A DNA stretch of 64,000 nucleotides, from contig JBAOIH010000001.1 in the NCBI GenBank assembly GCA_037045645.1, forward strand, positions 1,426,001 to 1,490,000, in the 5' to 3' direction. This document shows positions 44,440 to 54,023 of this stretch, in pieces (position 1 is the stretch's first letter; each line of letters starts with the position of its first letter). Under the pieces are notes generated by a model. It had not been told where the DNA came from. It was given only the letters and a program-made list of their open reading frames with translations, and made no database searches. Position numbers and translations under genes: made by a program. Source of the stretch: Nocardioides sp. (GTDB lineage: Bacteria; Actinomycetota; Actinomycetes; Propionibacteriales; Nocardioidaceae).

Positions 44440-46143
44440 GTGACTTCCCTGGTCGAACTCCGCGTCCTTGAGGGGCCCAACCTCTACTTCCCGCGTGCCG
44501 CCATCAAGCTCACGCTCGACATCAGCACCCTCGCGCACGCGCCCACCGAACGCGCGAAGGCCCTCGCGACCCGTATCGGCCTTCGCAACGCCAGACCCGG
44601 CGAGCCGGACACCGGCTTCCGGCAGCGGTTCGCCACCCGCGCGGTCGCTCGCCTGGTACGCGCGATCGCCGAGGAGAGCGGGACCAAGCGGCTGGCCATC
44701 CGGGTGCGTTCGACCCACGACCCGCACCAGATCGTGGTGGCCTACCCCTGGCGGCATCGCGGTCGCGGGCGCGCGATGGGCGAGGCGGTGGCAGCCGTGC
44801 TCGATGCCCTGCCCAGCGCCGACCTCGAGGCCGTGATCAGCGAGGCCGCAGCCGCTGTCGCGACAGCCGAGCCTGGTGCGCAGCCGACGACGATCACGCC
44901 CAAGATCCCGGTCGTCGCCGTCACCGGCACCAACGGCAAGACGACCACCAGCCGGATGATCGCGCACCTGGCGCGGACGGCCGGCAAACTCACCGGCTGG
45001 TCCAACACCGACGGCATCTATATAGATGGCGAGCTGGTCGAGGCCGGTGACTACTCCGGTCCCAGCGGTGCTGGCCGAGTGTTGGCGCACAAGCAGGTCG
45101 AGTTCGCCGTCACCGAGACCGCCCGCGGCGGCATCCTGCTCAAGGGCATCGGTCTGACCCGCAACGACGTCTCCGTCGTGACCAACGTCAGCGCGGACCA
45201 CCTGGGGCTGCACGGGATCGACACGCTCGATCAGTTGGCGGAGGTCAAGGGCGTCGTCCCCAAGATCACCCGGCGCAGCGGGTGGGCGGTGCTGAACGCC
45301 GACGATCCACGCGTGTACGCGATGCGGTCGACGATCAAGGCCCAGCCGTGGGTCTTCTCGCGCGACCCGGACTCGCCCGGGATCCGCGAGACGCTGACCG
45401 ACGGGGGCCGCGCCACGACCGTGATCGACGGCTGGATCTCGGTGCTCAAGCCGCACGCCGACCCCGACCCGCTGCTCGAACTCGTAGACGTACCGATGAC
45501 GCTGGCGGGACTTTCGCGCTTCAACGTCGAGAACGCACTGGCTGCGGCGTCGGCCGGATTAGCCATCGGATTGCCTCGGGCGGTCGTGATCGAGGGCTTG
45601 CGTGACTTCCGCCCGGACGCCGAGCACAACCCGGGCCGGATGAATTTCTTCAGCGTCCCCGTCGAGGGCGGCGTCGTCTCGGTCGTGATGGACCTGGCAC
45701 ACAACGAGGCCGGGCTGGAGGCGTTGCTGGAGATCATGGCGGGCGTACGTCCACCCGAGCGTGCGCTGCGACTCGGGCTGGGTGCCGTGGGAGACCGCCA
45801 GGACGACCTGATCGTACGACTGGGCGAGATCGCGGGGATGGCCTGCGATGACATCGCGATCGGGCACAAGCTCAAGTACCTGCGTGGCCGCACACGTGAC
45901 GAACTGGACGGCTTGTTGCGCGAGGGCCTGGAGCGGGTCGGCTTCGAGGGTGCGGACAGCTACGACACCGAACTCGCCTCTTTGGAAGCACTCGTCACCC
46001 GTGCTGTGCCCGGCGACGTGATCGGCCTGATGTGCCACGCCGAGCGCCAGGAGTGCTACGACTGGATCGCTGCCCACGGCGGTACGTCGGACACTCCTGA
46101 GACCCTGGGCGACAAGGTGCGTCAGGCCTCCGGCGCGACGTAA
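44440..46143 (+). CDS. CphA-like Mur ligase protein without an ATP-grasp domain
   Basis: A 567-residue protein that is a cut-down relative of cyanophycin synthetase. Residues 1-135 resemble the CphA N-terminal domain (ELRVLEGPNLYFPRAAIKL), but the ATP-grasp domain is missing and the chain goes straight to a Mur ligase module: P-loop GTNGKTTT at 162-169, ARGGILLKGIG, NVSADHLGLHGIDT, VLNADDPRVYAM and DLAHNEAG. All Mur catalytic motifs are kept, so it should form an amide bond from an acyl phosphate. Its 3' end overlaps cphA (convergent) by 22 nt. Substrate unknown; a role with cyanophycin is inferred from location and homology. Confidence 0.82.
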   Translation: MTSLVELRVLEGPNLYFPRAAIKLTLDISTLAHAPTERAKALATRIGLRNARPGEPDTGFRQRFATRAVARLVRAIAEESGTKRLAIRVRSTHDPHQIVVAYPWRHRGRGRAMGEAVAAVLDALPSADLEAVISEAAAAVATAEPGAQPTTITPKIPVVAVTGTNGKTTTSRMIAHLARTAGKLTGWSNTDGIYIDGELVEAGDYSGPSGAGRVLAHKQVEFAVTETARGGILLKGIGLTRNDVSVVTNVSADHLGLHGIDTLDQLAEVKGVVPKITRRSGWAVLNADDPRVYAMRSTIKAQPWVFSRDPDSPGIRETLTDGGRATTVIDGWISVLKPHADPDPLLELVDVPMTLAGLSRFNVENALAAASAGLAIGLPRAVVIEGLRDFRPDAEHNPGRMNFFSVPVEGGVVSVVMDLAHNEAGLEALLEIMAGVRPPERALRLGLGAVGDRQDDLIVRLGEIAGMACDDIAIGHKLKYLRGRTRDELDGLLREGLERVGFEGADSYDTELASLEALVTRAVPGDVIGLMCHAERQECYDWIAAHGGTSDTPETLGDKVRQASGAT

Positions 46144-48881
46144 TCCGGGTCAGCCGTCGGCAGGTCCTCGTTGCCCGCACCGGCCTGCGCCTGCAGCGAC
46201 CAGTTCTCCAGCTCGCTCATCACCTGCGGGTGCTTGTCCACGCAGATCACCACGAGGTCGCCGGGGTTCGCACGCGCCATCGCGTGGCTTACGGCCTCGA
46301 TCTCCACGGTGATGATCTCGACCTGTTTGCAACGCGCCCCCTCGGCCATCGCCCGGCGTACGCCTTCGGCCACCAGTGTCGAGGTCTCACCGCGCTCACG
46401 ACCACGCAGCGTGACGTCCTCGCGGACGATCACGACGTCGAAGTGGTGGGCCGCGACCTCGCCGAGTTCGCGCATGTCCTCGTCGCGACGGTCGCCAGCG
46501 GTGGCGATGACACCGATCCGCGAAGGCTTGCCGAGTTCGTGCGAGGACGTGAGCGAGTCGCCGACCCGGTCGACGAAGTCGCCCAACATCCGCATTCCCG
46601 GAGCGTTGTGGCAGTAGTCGACGATCACGTTGACGCCGTTGACCTCGACCTCGTTGAGGCGGCCGGGGGAGAGGTAGTAGTTGGTCGAGAAGGTCCGCAG
46701 ACCCTGCCGGATGTCGTGCAGGGGAGCACCTGCCGCGAACGCTGCCGCGGCTGCGGCCAAGGTGTTCTGTACGTTCATCCGCGCCTTGCCGCCGAAGGTC
46801 GCAGGCAGCAGGTGCACCCACGCCAACTGCATCTCACGCGGGCCGTGCTTGACCAGGATCATCTCGCCGCGCTCGGTCTGATTCAGCACGATCGCCTTGC
46901 CGCCGCGACGGCAGTGCGCGTCGATCATGTCGCGCTCCTCCGAGCCTGGCTCGGCCATCGAGAACCACACGATGCTGCCCGAGCAACGCCGCCGCATGTT
47001 GCGTACGAGCGGGTCGTCGGCGTTGAGCACCGCGTGGCCGTCGCGCGGCACCGCCTCGACCACGACCGCCTTGACGTCGGCCAACTGCTCCACGGTGTCG
47101 ATGCCGCGCAGACCCAGGTGGTCGGGCTGCACGTTGAGGACCACGGCGACGTCGTTGCGCTCGTACCCCAGGCCCTCGCGCAGGATCCCACCACGCGCCA
47201 CCTCGAAGACGGCGAAGTCGACGCGCGGGTTCTGCAACACCATCCGAGCCGAGCGGGGTCCGGACGCATCGGCGCGGATCAGCAGGCGCTCGTCGATGAC
47301 GACGCCGTCGGTCGAGGTCATGCCGACCTTGCGGCCCAGCCCCTTGAAGATGTGGCTGATCATCCGTGAGGTGGTCGTCTTGCCGTTGGTGCCCGTCACC
47401 GCGACGATCGGGATGCGTGCGGTGGTGCCGGGTGGGAAGAGCATGTCCACGACCGGCTTGGCGATGAATTGGGGCTCGCCGATGGTCGGGTGGGTGTGCA
47501 TCCGGAAGCCCGGGGCCGCGTTGACCTCGCAGATCGCTCCGCCGGTCTCGCGTACGGGCTCGGTGATGTCGGGGCAGATGAAGTCGATGCCCGCAATGTC
47601 GAGTCCGATCATCCGGGCCGCTTCCTCGGCGATCTCCACGTTCTCGGGGTGCGCCTCGAAGGTGCGGTCGATCGAGATGCCTCCGGTGGACATATTGCCG
47701 GTCAGCGCGAGCTTGACCATCTCACCCTCGGCGGGCACCGAGTCGAGGGTGTGCCCCTGACTGGTGAGAACCTCCTCGGCTGCCGCGTCGATCTTGATCC
47801 GGGTCAGCACCTTCTCGTGGCCGACGCCGCGGCGGGGGTCGGCGTTGGTCAGGTCGACGAGTTCTTGCACCGTCGAGGAGCCGTCACCGGTCACCGAAGC
47901 GGGGACGCGCTCGGCGATCGCCTCCATCCGCCCGTTGATGATCAGACAGCGGTAGTCCTTGCCGGTCACGAACGACTCGACGATCACATAGCCGCGACGT
48001 GACTGCTCTTCCGCGATCGGATACGCCGCTCGTACGTCTTCCTCGTCCTGCAGATCGAGGCACACCCCGCGGCCGTGGTTGCCGTCCAGGGGCTTGACCA
48101 CCACGGGATACCCGATCCGGCGCGCAGCGGCGACCGCGCCGTCCGCGGACCGTACGGTCTCCTGCTTGGGGACCGGCAGACCGGCGGCACCCAGCAGCTT
48201 CGTGGTGAGGTCCTTGTCCGAGGCCACGTCGACCGCGATCGAACTGGTCTCCGAGGTCATCGTGGCGCGGATGCGCTTGGCGTGCACTCCCTGGCCGAGT
48301 TGGACGAGGGAATACTGATTGAGCCGGATCCACGGGATGTCGCGCGAGACGGCCTCGTCGACGATCGCCTGGGTCGACGGTCCGAAAGCACTGCGCTCGG
48401 CACGTCGGATGTAGGCCTCGAGTTCCTCGTCCCAGTGGAAGTCCGCCTCGGTGGAGACGAGGTGATTGACCAGGCGTACGGCCAACCGCCCCGCGGCCAG
48501 GCCGACGTTCTCGTCCACATAGCCGTAGATGACGTTGTAGTGGCCCGGCTGACCCTTGACCTGACGGGTCTTGCCCCGGCGGATGTCGTGGCCGACGACC
48601 TGCTGCAGCGCGAGCGCACAGTGCTCGGCGACGTGGCCCAGCCAGGTGCCCTCCTGCAGCCGCTCGACGAAGCCGCCGCGACGACCGCGCGAGCAGGAGT
48701 GCTCGCGCAGACCGGGTAGCATCTGCAGGAGATTGTCGGTGAAGCCCGGCAGCCGATCGGTCGGATAGTCCTCCAAGGAGCCGAGGTCCACGACGAGGTG
48801 GATCGACTTGTCGTAGGACCAGATGTTCGCACCGCGGTAGACGCGGGTGTCGAGGATCGTCAGATCGGGTGTCGCGGTCAC
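46122..48881 (-). CDS. cphA: Cyanophycin synthetase
   Basis: CphA, 919 residues, which builds cyanophycin (a poly-Asp backbone with Arg side chains), a nitrogen reserve. Three parts are visible: N-terminal domain (1-160, TRVYRGANIWSYDKSIHL), ATP-grasp domain (about 225-475, with VVVKPLDGNHGRGVCLDL and CEVNAAPGFRMH) that adds Asp, and a Mur ligase domain (from about 490; GTNGKTTTSRM at 496-506, NVQPDHLGLRGIDT, DYCHNAPG) that adds Arg. All motifs are intact. It follows cyanophycinase by 10 nt in the same operon. Confidence 0.94.
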   Translation of the reverse strand: MTATPDLTILDTRVYRGANIWSYDKSIHLVVDLGSLEDYPTDRLPGFTDNLLQMLPGLREHSCSRGRRGGFVERLQEGTWLGHVAEHCALALQQVVGHDIRRGKTRQVKGQPGHYNVIYGYVDENVGLAAGRLAVRLVNHLVSTEADFHWDEELEAYIRRAERSAFGPSTQAIVDEAVSRDIPWIRLNQYSLVQLGQGVHAKRIRATMTSETSSIAVDVASDKDLTTKLLGAAGLPVPKQETVRSADGAVAAARRIGYPVVVKPLDGNHGRGVCLDLQDEEDVRAAYPIAEEQSRRGYVIVESFVTGKDYRCLIINGRMEAIAERVPASVTGDGSSTVQELVDLTNADPRRGVGHEKVLTRIKIDAAAEEVLTSQGHTLDSVPAEGEMVKLALTGNMSTGGISIDRTFEAHPENVEIAEEAARMIGLDIAGIDFICPDITEPVRETGGAICEVNAAPGFRMHTHPTIGEPQFIAKPVVDMLFPPGTTARIPIVAVTGTNGKTTTSRMISHIFKGLGRKVGMTSTDGVVIDERLLIRADASGPRSARMVLQNPRVDFAVFEVARGGILREGLGYERNDVAVVLNVQPDHLGLRGIDTVEQLADVKAVVVEAVPRDGHAVLNADDPLVRNMRRRCSGSIVWFSMAEPGSEERDMIDAHCRRGGKAIVLNQTERGEMILVKHGPREMQLAWVHLLPATFGGKARMNVQNTLAAAAAAFAAGAPLHDIRQGLRTFSTNYYLSPGRLNEVEVNGVNVIVDYCHNAPGMRMLGDFVDRVGDSLTSSHELGKPSRIGVIATAGDRRDEDMRELGEVAAHHFDVVIVREDVTLRGRERGETSTLVAEGVRRAMAEGARCKQVEIITVEIEAVSHAMARANPGDLVVICVDKHPQVMSELENWSLQAQAGAGNEDLPTADPDYVAPEA

Positions 48882-48891
48882 GCGGGTGCTC

Positions 48892-49879
48892 CTACTTGTC
48901 GTCGGACGTGGACTTCGAGCGCTTCTTGGACTGGCTTCGCTTGCGGGCCAGACGCGCGCGCAGTGCCTGCGGGGACTTGTCCGCCGCTGCGATGTCTCGC
49001 GCCATCTGGCGCATATCGGTCTGGGCCTCGGCGATCTCGGCGGCGTCCTCGGCCGAGACCTGGGTGGCGGGTGGGACCAGGGCGCGCGCGGTGAGGTCGT
49101 ACGCCGTCCCGGACGGCAGCACGTGCAGCATGACGCCGCTGGCGAGCAGGGGCGCCGAGCGGCGGGCTTCGTACGCGTTGGTCACCATCTGGGCGGGATC
49201 GAAGACGGTCACCGCGCCTCGGCCGATCACGCGCAGCACCTGGTGCCCGTCGCGCTCCTCGACGACCGCACAGGTGTCCTCGTCGATGCCGATGCCGAGC
49301 AGTTGCGGCGACTGCGACACGATCATCAGCAGACGGCCATAGCGGTTGCGTTGCTCGAAGTGCTGGTCGATGACGACGCCGTCGACCAGGCCCAGCCCAG
49401 CCGCGACCTGGGTCATCCGCTGCTTGGGGGTCGCCCCGCCGACCCCAAAGGCGACCATATGCGAGGACTGGATGGAGGCACCGGCTGACGTGCCCGCCAC
49501 CACGACGCCTCGCTCATGGGCTCGCACGATCGCGTCACCCACGGGCGTACCGCACACGATCGCCGACAGTTTGAGCTGGTTGCCGCCGGTCATGAAGACC
49601 CCGGTCGCCTCGTCGAGGAGTTCGACGAGGTCGGGCTTGTGGGCGTCGGCTCGGGTCTCGGGACGGATGGCGTCGACCCGGGCGGCACCGAGGCGACCGA
49701 ATAGCGCGTCGTACACCTCCACCACTTCGTCACCGAGCGAGGACGCCGTCGGGATCACGACGATCCGCGCGTCCTTGCCGCCGCTGGCGGCGACGAATTC
49801 CTTGAGGATGGTGCGCTTGCGGAAGCTTGTCCTCGGCGCCGCCGATGATCATCAGCGTGCCGGGACCTGAGGTATGCAT
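48892..49879 (-). CDS. cphB: Cyanophycinase, frame broken by one insertion
   Basis: Cyanophycinase (about 328 residues when repaired), a serine peptidase-like exopeptidase that cuts cyanophycin to beta-Asp-Arg. From the ATG at 49879 the protein starts MHTSGPGTLMIIGGAEDK, then the frame shifts near 49821-49828 (AAGCTT); with one base less it continues LRKRTILKEFVAASGGKDARIVVIPTASS. The nucleophile serine is in VAGTSAGASIQSSHM and the family blocks GGNQLKL, QVAAGLGLVDGVVIDQHF and GIGIDEDTCAVV are intact. It precedes cphA, so synthesis and breakdown are co-expressed. Confidence 0.9.
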
Positions 49880-49887
49880 GACACGGA

Positions 49888-49893
49888 AGGCTA
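49888..49893 (-). promoter_or_regulatory. -10 element TAGCCT for the cphB-cphA operon
   Basis: On the minus strand TAGCCT lies 8 nt before the cphB ATG, giving a leader of a base or so. Confidence 0.5.
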
Positions 49894-49939
49894 TCGGCTG
49901 GAACAGTGTCTGCGGACATGACTCTGGAGGGAATTGCAG

Positions 49940-50437
49940 ATGACCGAGGCGAGACGGCTGGTGCTCATGCGGCACGCCACCGCCGAGTCGGCGGGTGCGG
50001 GCGACTCGGCGCGTGCACTGGCCCCCCGAGGTGTGCGCGAGGCCGGATGGATGGGCACCTGGCTCAGTGGCCAGGGCGTACGCCCGGATGCCGCGCTGGT
50101 GTCGGCAGCGCGACGCGCGCAACAGACGTGGCGTGGTGTCGCGGGCTCGGCGGGATGGCAGATCGTCCCGCAGATCAGCGAGGCGCTCTATTCGGCCAGC
50201 GCTGAGACGGCTCTCGACCTGATCCGGGACACGGACGCGACCGCGCGGACGTTCCTGGTCGTGGGACACAACCCGACTCTGAGCATGCTGGTGCATCAAC
50301 TCGACGACGGCACCTGGGGCCGCGGGTCGTACGGCTTCGAACCCGGGACCGCGGCGATCCTGGAGGTCCCCGGGGATTGGTCTGAGTTGGCGTACGCCGG
50401 CTGCCGTGTGGTCGCACTCCACGGCCCCACGGGCTGA
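49940..50437 (+). CDS. sixA: SixA-like phosphohistidine phosphatase
   Basis: A 165-residue histidine phosphatase with the RHG-type motif LVLMRHATAES near the N-terminus and the second catalytic histidine in VVGHNPTLSMLV. Size and pattern match SixA, which removes phosphate from histidine in phosphotransfer proteins; other small-molecule substrates cannot be excluded. The ATG at 49940 has a GGAGGG ribosome-binding site 8 nt upstream, preferred over a TTG at 49934. Divergent from cphB; convergent with the zinc-ribbon gene, with 1 nt between stops. Confidence 0.87.
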   Translation: MTEARRLVLMRHATAESAGAGDSARALAPRGVREAGWMGTWLSGQGVRPDAALVSAARRAQQTWRGVAGSAGWQIVPQISEALYSASAETALDLIRDTDATARTFLVVGHNPTLSMLVHQLDDGTWGRGSYGFEPGTAAILEVPGDWSELAYAGCRVVALHGPTG

Positions 50438-50438
50438 G

Positions 50439-51042
50439 TCAGAGGACCTTCCAGTCTCCGTTGATCTTGGCCAAGGTGACTTCTTCAGAATCGTTCAACA
50501 TGCCGATCGAGTATTCGACTCTCACCACAACAGCCTTCCCAGCCACTGCGGGCACTTCCTCTTCCTCCCACTCCTCGTCGCTGGGTCTCAACTCCCGCAC
50601 GGTCTTGGCGTCGCTCACCGAGACGGTGATTCCAGGCGACATCCAGGAGCAGGTCGACTCGTCGGGCTGGTACTCGAGCTTCCATGATGGCGTCACAGTC
50701 GTGGTCCCAGCCCACTTCGACGTATCGCTGCGCGACCGATTCGGGAGAGCCGCCGGACGCAAGGCCTACGACGAACCCGATCCCCAGGAAGCAGGTCAGC
50801 AGAGCAGCACCGGCGATCACGCCGATCGCCCACTTGGGCAGCGTCCGCAACTCCTGTGCCACGGAACCTGTCACTGCCTGCATGGATACCGAGGTCGCGG
50901 GCGACCAGCTCACACCGGGCGCAACGTGACTCTGTGCCTGGGCGTCAGGGGGCGTCGAGGATTCCACCTGGAGTGTTCCGCATCGGCCGCAGAACCGCTG
51001 CTGGGCGGTGAGTTGATTCCCGCACCCGCTGCATGAAGCCAT
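50439..51042 (-). CDS. Zinc-ribbon single-pass membrane protein, frame broken by one insertion
   Basis: About 200 residues when repaired. An N-terminal zinc ribbon (CSGCGNQ ... CGRCGTL, residues 4-22) is followed by a linker, one transmembrane helix (about 71-94, WAIGVIAGAALLTCFLGIGF) and an extracellular domain resembling DUF4878-type domains (SPESVAQRYVEVGWDHDCDAIME / LEYQPDESTCSWMSPGITV) with a likely disulphide. The frame shifts near 50677-50682 at GAAGCTC; one base less joins the parts. Such proteins are common in actinobacteria without known function. serB ends 174 nt upstream. Confidence 0.75.
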
Positions 51043-51165
51043 CGACCCAACACCTTTCCTCCGGTGTGAATAGGCTGCGGGGGGTGTCTTGTCGACGCCA
51101 TTCCCCGATCATGGGACCCGGGTGAGTGCCCGGGTCAGGGATGCGAGAGTGAACAGCCGGGGAGC

Positions 51166-51220
51166 GCCAACTCAACACCTAGGCAGGCCAAACTCAAGGG
51201 TCAGGGACACCCAACTCAAC
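51166..51220 (-). repeat. Family D repeats after serB (22-bp period)
   Basis: Three AACTCAA-type copies start at 51169, 51191 and 51213, 22 bp apart. The last contains the serB stop (TCA on the plus strand, 51216-51218). The unit shares CCTAG and the AACTCAAC core with 43582-43614. The remaining 120 nt up to the zinc-ribbon gene show only the direct repeats GGGTCAGGGA (51133 and 51198). Confidence 0.85.
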
Positions 51221-52445
51221 GGACGGGGGGAGCCGGGGTGTCGAAGCCGGCCGCCGCGTCTGCAGCCTCGACCTGGTCGCGGGTGACACCCATCAGATAC
51301 AGGATCGAATCGAGATACGGCACGTTCACCGAGGTGTCGGCGGATTGTTGGACCACGGGTTTGGCGTTGTACGCGATCCCGAGCCCGGCGGCGTTGAGCA
51401 TGTCCAGGTCGTTGGCCCCGTCGCCGATCGCGATCACGGCGTCGGCACTGATGCCGATCCGCGCGGCATACTCCAATAACGCCTCGGCCTTGCCCGCGCG
51501 ATCGACGATCGGCCCGACGAGACCGCCGGTGAGGTGTCCGTCGACGACCTCGAGGGTGTTGGCACGTGAGAAGTGGATGCCCAGGTCGGCTGCCAACCGG
51601 TCGGTGATCTGGGTGAACCCACCCGACACCAGGGCGAAGCGGTAGCCCAGACGGCGCAGGGTGCGGACGAGCGTACGAGCTCCGGGGTTGAGTTCGATGG
51701 CGTCGTAGACGTCGTCGAACACCGAGTCCGGCAGCCCGGCGAGCGCGGCCACCCGCTGACGCAGCGATTGTTCGAAGTCGATCTCTCCACGCATCGCGAG
51801 TTCGGTGATGGCCGCGACCTCGGCTTCGCGTCCGGCATGGGCGGCGAGCATCTCGATCACCTCGCCTTGGATCAGGGTCGAGTCGACATCCATCACGACC
51901 AGGCGTACGCCGCGCCGGTAGATGTTGTCGATCTGCACCGCGATGTCGACCCCGAGCGAGCGGGCATCGGCGGTCAGGCTGGTGCGCAGTCGGTCGACCT
52001 GGGTGCCCGACACCTTGAGGTTGATCGCGGTGACGGGATAGTCGGCCAGGCGTTCGATCCGGTCGATATTGGTGCCCGAGTCCGCGATCCGCCCGGTGAT
52101 GGCGGCAAACGACGACGCCTTCAGCGGTGCACCGAGGATCGTGACGTCGGCTCGCGTCGCGCGGGAGCGAGGCTTCTCGGGAGAGGTCCGGGTGATCTCC
52201 ACGGCCATGCCGAGCTCGGCCGCGCGCGCCGCCACGGCGTCCCGCATGCGTTTCCAGTCGCGTGGCGCGCTGACGTGCACACCCAGGATGAGTCGACGGC
52301 GCAGCACGATCTGTTCTACGTCGATCACCTCCACACCGGCCTTGCTGAGGGTGCGGAAGATGGCCGCGGTTACGCCGGGTCGATCCTTGCCCGACAGCGT
52401 GATCAGCAGTGTCTTCGGCGTGTCGGGCTCGCTGAAGGGACTCAT
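51216..52445 (-). CDS. serB: Phosphoserine phosphatase with N-terminal ACT-like domains
   Basis: SerB of 409 residues, making serine from phosphoserine. The first 180 residues hold two ACT-like regulatory domains (LLITLSGKDRPGVTAAIF; DVTILGAPLKASSFAAI), as in mycobacterial SerB2. The HAD part has motif I VMDVDSTLIQGE, motif II ALVSGGFTQ and motif IV GDGANDLDML, all intact. The start at 52445 (MSPFSEPDTPKTLL) is chosen over a longer frame lacking homology. Its stop lies in a family D repeat. Confidence 0.94.
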   Translation of the reverse strand: MSPFSEPDTPKTLLITLSGKDRPGVTAAIFRTLSKAGVEVIDVEQIVLRRRLILGVHVSAPRDWKRMRDAVAARAAELGMAVEITRTSPEKPRSRATRADVTILGAPLKASSFAAITGRIADSGTNIDRIERLADYPVTAINLKVSGTQVDRLRTSLTADARSLGVDIAVQIDNIYRRGVRLVVMDVDSTLIQGEVIEMLAAHAGREAEVAAITELAMRGEIDFEQSLRQRVAALAGLPDSVFDDVYDAIELNPGARTLVRTLRRLGYRFALVSGGFTQITDRLAADLGIHFSRANTLEVVDGHLTGGLVGPIVDRAGKAEALLEYAARIGISADAVIAIGDGANDLDMLNAAGLGIAYNAKPVVQQSADTSVNVPYLDSILYLMGVTRDQVEAADAAAGFDTPAPPVR

Positions 52446-52480
52446 AGCAAGGCCCGACCTTAGTCCGCCGGGCGTGCCGC

Positions 52481-53146
52481 TCACTGCGGTGGCCACACCT
52501 CGGGCGAGCATGCCGCCACCAGGGCGCGCCTGCCGGCGCGATCCAGCGGCTGCAGCGCACTGCGCCGAGTTTGCGCGGCGCTGGCGCTGAGGGCACCGCC
52601 GTCGTCGGCTAGTGCAGCACGGACGATGGCGATCGCGCGGGCGCCCTCGAAGGCCAACCGGACACATTCGAAGGGGGTGCCTGGGGCGCCGATTGCATCA
52701 ATGCCGGACCCCAAGTTCAGCAGACCGTCTGCGGCATCGGTGTTGGCGCTGGCTACGTCCAGTGCGGCAACAGCATCGGAGACCGAGATGACGGTGGCGC
52801 GCAGCTGTCGGCGGGCTTCGCCGAAGTCCACGAGCTGGCGCGGACGTGCGTCATAGGCTTGCCAGCCACCTTCGGTCAGCACGAGTCCCAAACCGCCGGC
52901 GACCAGCGCTTCGCCCTCGTGCAGTGCCGCCGAGTTGAAGTCCGGAGGTCCGCCGAGGCCGACGGGATCGCCCTCGGTAGGCAACGCGATCCCGACCTGG
53001 TCCGATCCGCTCATCCGCAGGAGTCGAACCTCGTCCACGGTCAGGCGGCTGTGGGTGAACAGGGTGTCGGCTGGGGTGAGACCACGCAGCCAAGCGGTGC
53101 CCCACCACGCGTCGAAGACGCACCCAGGCACCAATTCGTCCTCCAC
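52481..53146 (-). CDS. Conserved hypothetical protein
   Basis: A 221-residue soluble protein I cannot assign. It starts MEDELVPGCVFDAWWGTAWLRG and has a glycine-rich centre (LVAGGLGLVLTEGGW) and an alanine-rich helical C-terminus. No signal peptide, membrane helix or metal motif is seen. The GTG at 53146 is supported by TACGCT (minus strand) 7 nt upstream. It precedes serB by 35 nt and may be co-transcribed, but a serB promoter-like TAAGGT is also present in that gap. Function unknown. Confidence 0.6.
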   Translation of the reverse strand: MEDELVPGCVFDAWWGTAWLRGLTPADTLFTHSRLTVDEVRLLRMSGSDQVGIALPTEGDPVGLGGPPDFNSAALHEGEALVAGGLGLVLTEGGWQAYDARPRQLVDFGEARRQLRATVISVSDAVAALDVASANTDAADGLLNLGSGIDAIGAPGTPFECVRLAFEGARAIAIVRAALADDGGALSASAAQTRRSALQPLDRAGRRALVAACSPEVWPPQ

Positions 53147-53153
53147 GCCGGTG

Positions 53154-53186
53154 AGCGTACGTTGCGACCATGCGTCCGGTTAGGGT
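53154..53186. promoter_or_regulatory. Divergent leaderless promoters (hypothetical gene and ABC ATPase)
   Basis: TACGCT on the minus strand (53154-53159) is 7 nt before the GTG at 53146. TAGGGT on the plus strand (53181-53186) is 6 nt before the ATG at 53193. Confidence 0.55.
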
Positions 53187-53192
53187 GGCGCC

Positions 53193-53990
53193 ATGGCCGC
53201 CGTATTGGAGTTCGCCGACGTCACGGTCAAGCGCGGACAGGCCACCTTGCTGGACTCGATCAACTGGGTCGTCGAAGAGGACGAGCGCTGGGTGATCCTC
53301 GGTCCGAACGGCGCCGGCAAGACCACGCTGATCCAGGTCGCGGCTGCGCTGCTGCACCCGACCTCCGGGGTCGCGGGTGTGCTGGAAGAGGTCCTCGGAA
53401 CTGTCGACGTCTTCGAGTTGCGGCCTCGCATCGGCTTGACGTCGGCGGCGCTGGGGGAGCGGATCCCGCGCGGGGAGGCCGTACGCGACGTCGTCGTCTC
53501 CGCGTCCTACGGTGTGGTCGGACGGTGGCGAGAGTCGTACGACGACCTCGACCACGAGCGGGCGTACGAACTCCTGCGTGAGGTCGGTGCCGGGCATCTG
53601 CTCGATCGCACGTTCGGGACCCTGTCGGAGGGTGAGCGCAAGCGCGTCCAGATCGCGCGCGCCTTGATGACCGACCCGGAGTTGTTGCTGTTGGACGAGC
53701 CCGCGGCCGGGCTCGATCTCGGGGGTCGTGAGGATCTGGTGTCCACGTTGTCGACGCTGGCCTACGATCCCGACTCGCCCGCGACCGTGCTGGTCAGCCA
53801 CCACGTGGAGGAGATCCCCCCGGGCTTCTCGCACGCACTGCTCTTGCGGGACGGTCGCGTGACCGCGCAAGGACTGCTGGACCAGGTCATCACCGAAGAG
53901 CACCTGTCCGCGACATTCGCGATGCCGTTGGTCGTCACGAGGGCCGACGAACGCTGGGCCGCCCGTCGGCGCACCCGCCGCGCGCCGTGA
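53193..53990 (+). CDS. ABC ATPase without a partner permease
   Basis: A 265-residue ABC ATPase: Walker A GPNGAGKTTL near residue 38, signature LSEGERKRVQIARAL, Walker B LLLLDEPAAGLDLGG and a switch region VSHHVEEI. It is closer to the ATPases of the ModF/cobalt-type group than to classic exporters (long LRPRIGLTSAALGERIPRGE insert), and no permease is adjacent. A role in nucleic-acid or protein remodelling or with a distant permease is possible. Function not assigned. Confidence 0.82.
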   Translation: MAAVLEFADVTVKRGQATLLDSINWVVEEDERWVILGPNGAGKTTLIQVAAALLHPTSGVAGVLEEVLGTVDVFELRPRIGLTSAALGERIPRGEAVRDVVVSASYGVVGRWRESYDDLDHERAYELLREVGAGHLLDRTFGTLSEGERKRVQIARALMTDPELLLLDEPAAGLDLGGREDLVSTLSTLAYDPDSPATVLVSHHVEEIPPGFSHALLLRDGRVTAQGLLDQVITEEHLSATFAMPLVVTRADERWAARRRTRRAP

Positions 53991-54011
53991 TCGACGCTGG
54001 ACCGCCCGGGA

Positions 54012-54017
54012 TAGGGT
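54012..54017 (+). promoter_or_regulatory. -10 element TAGGGT for the NfeD gene
   Basis: TAGGGT lies 6 nt before the ATG at 54024; leaderless geometry. Confidence 0.55.
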
Positions 54018-54023
54018 CGGACC

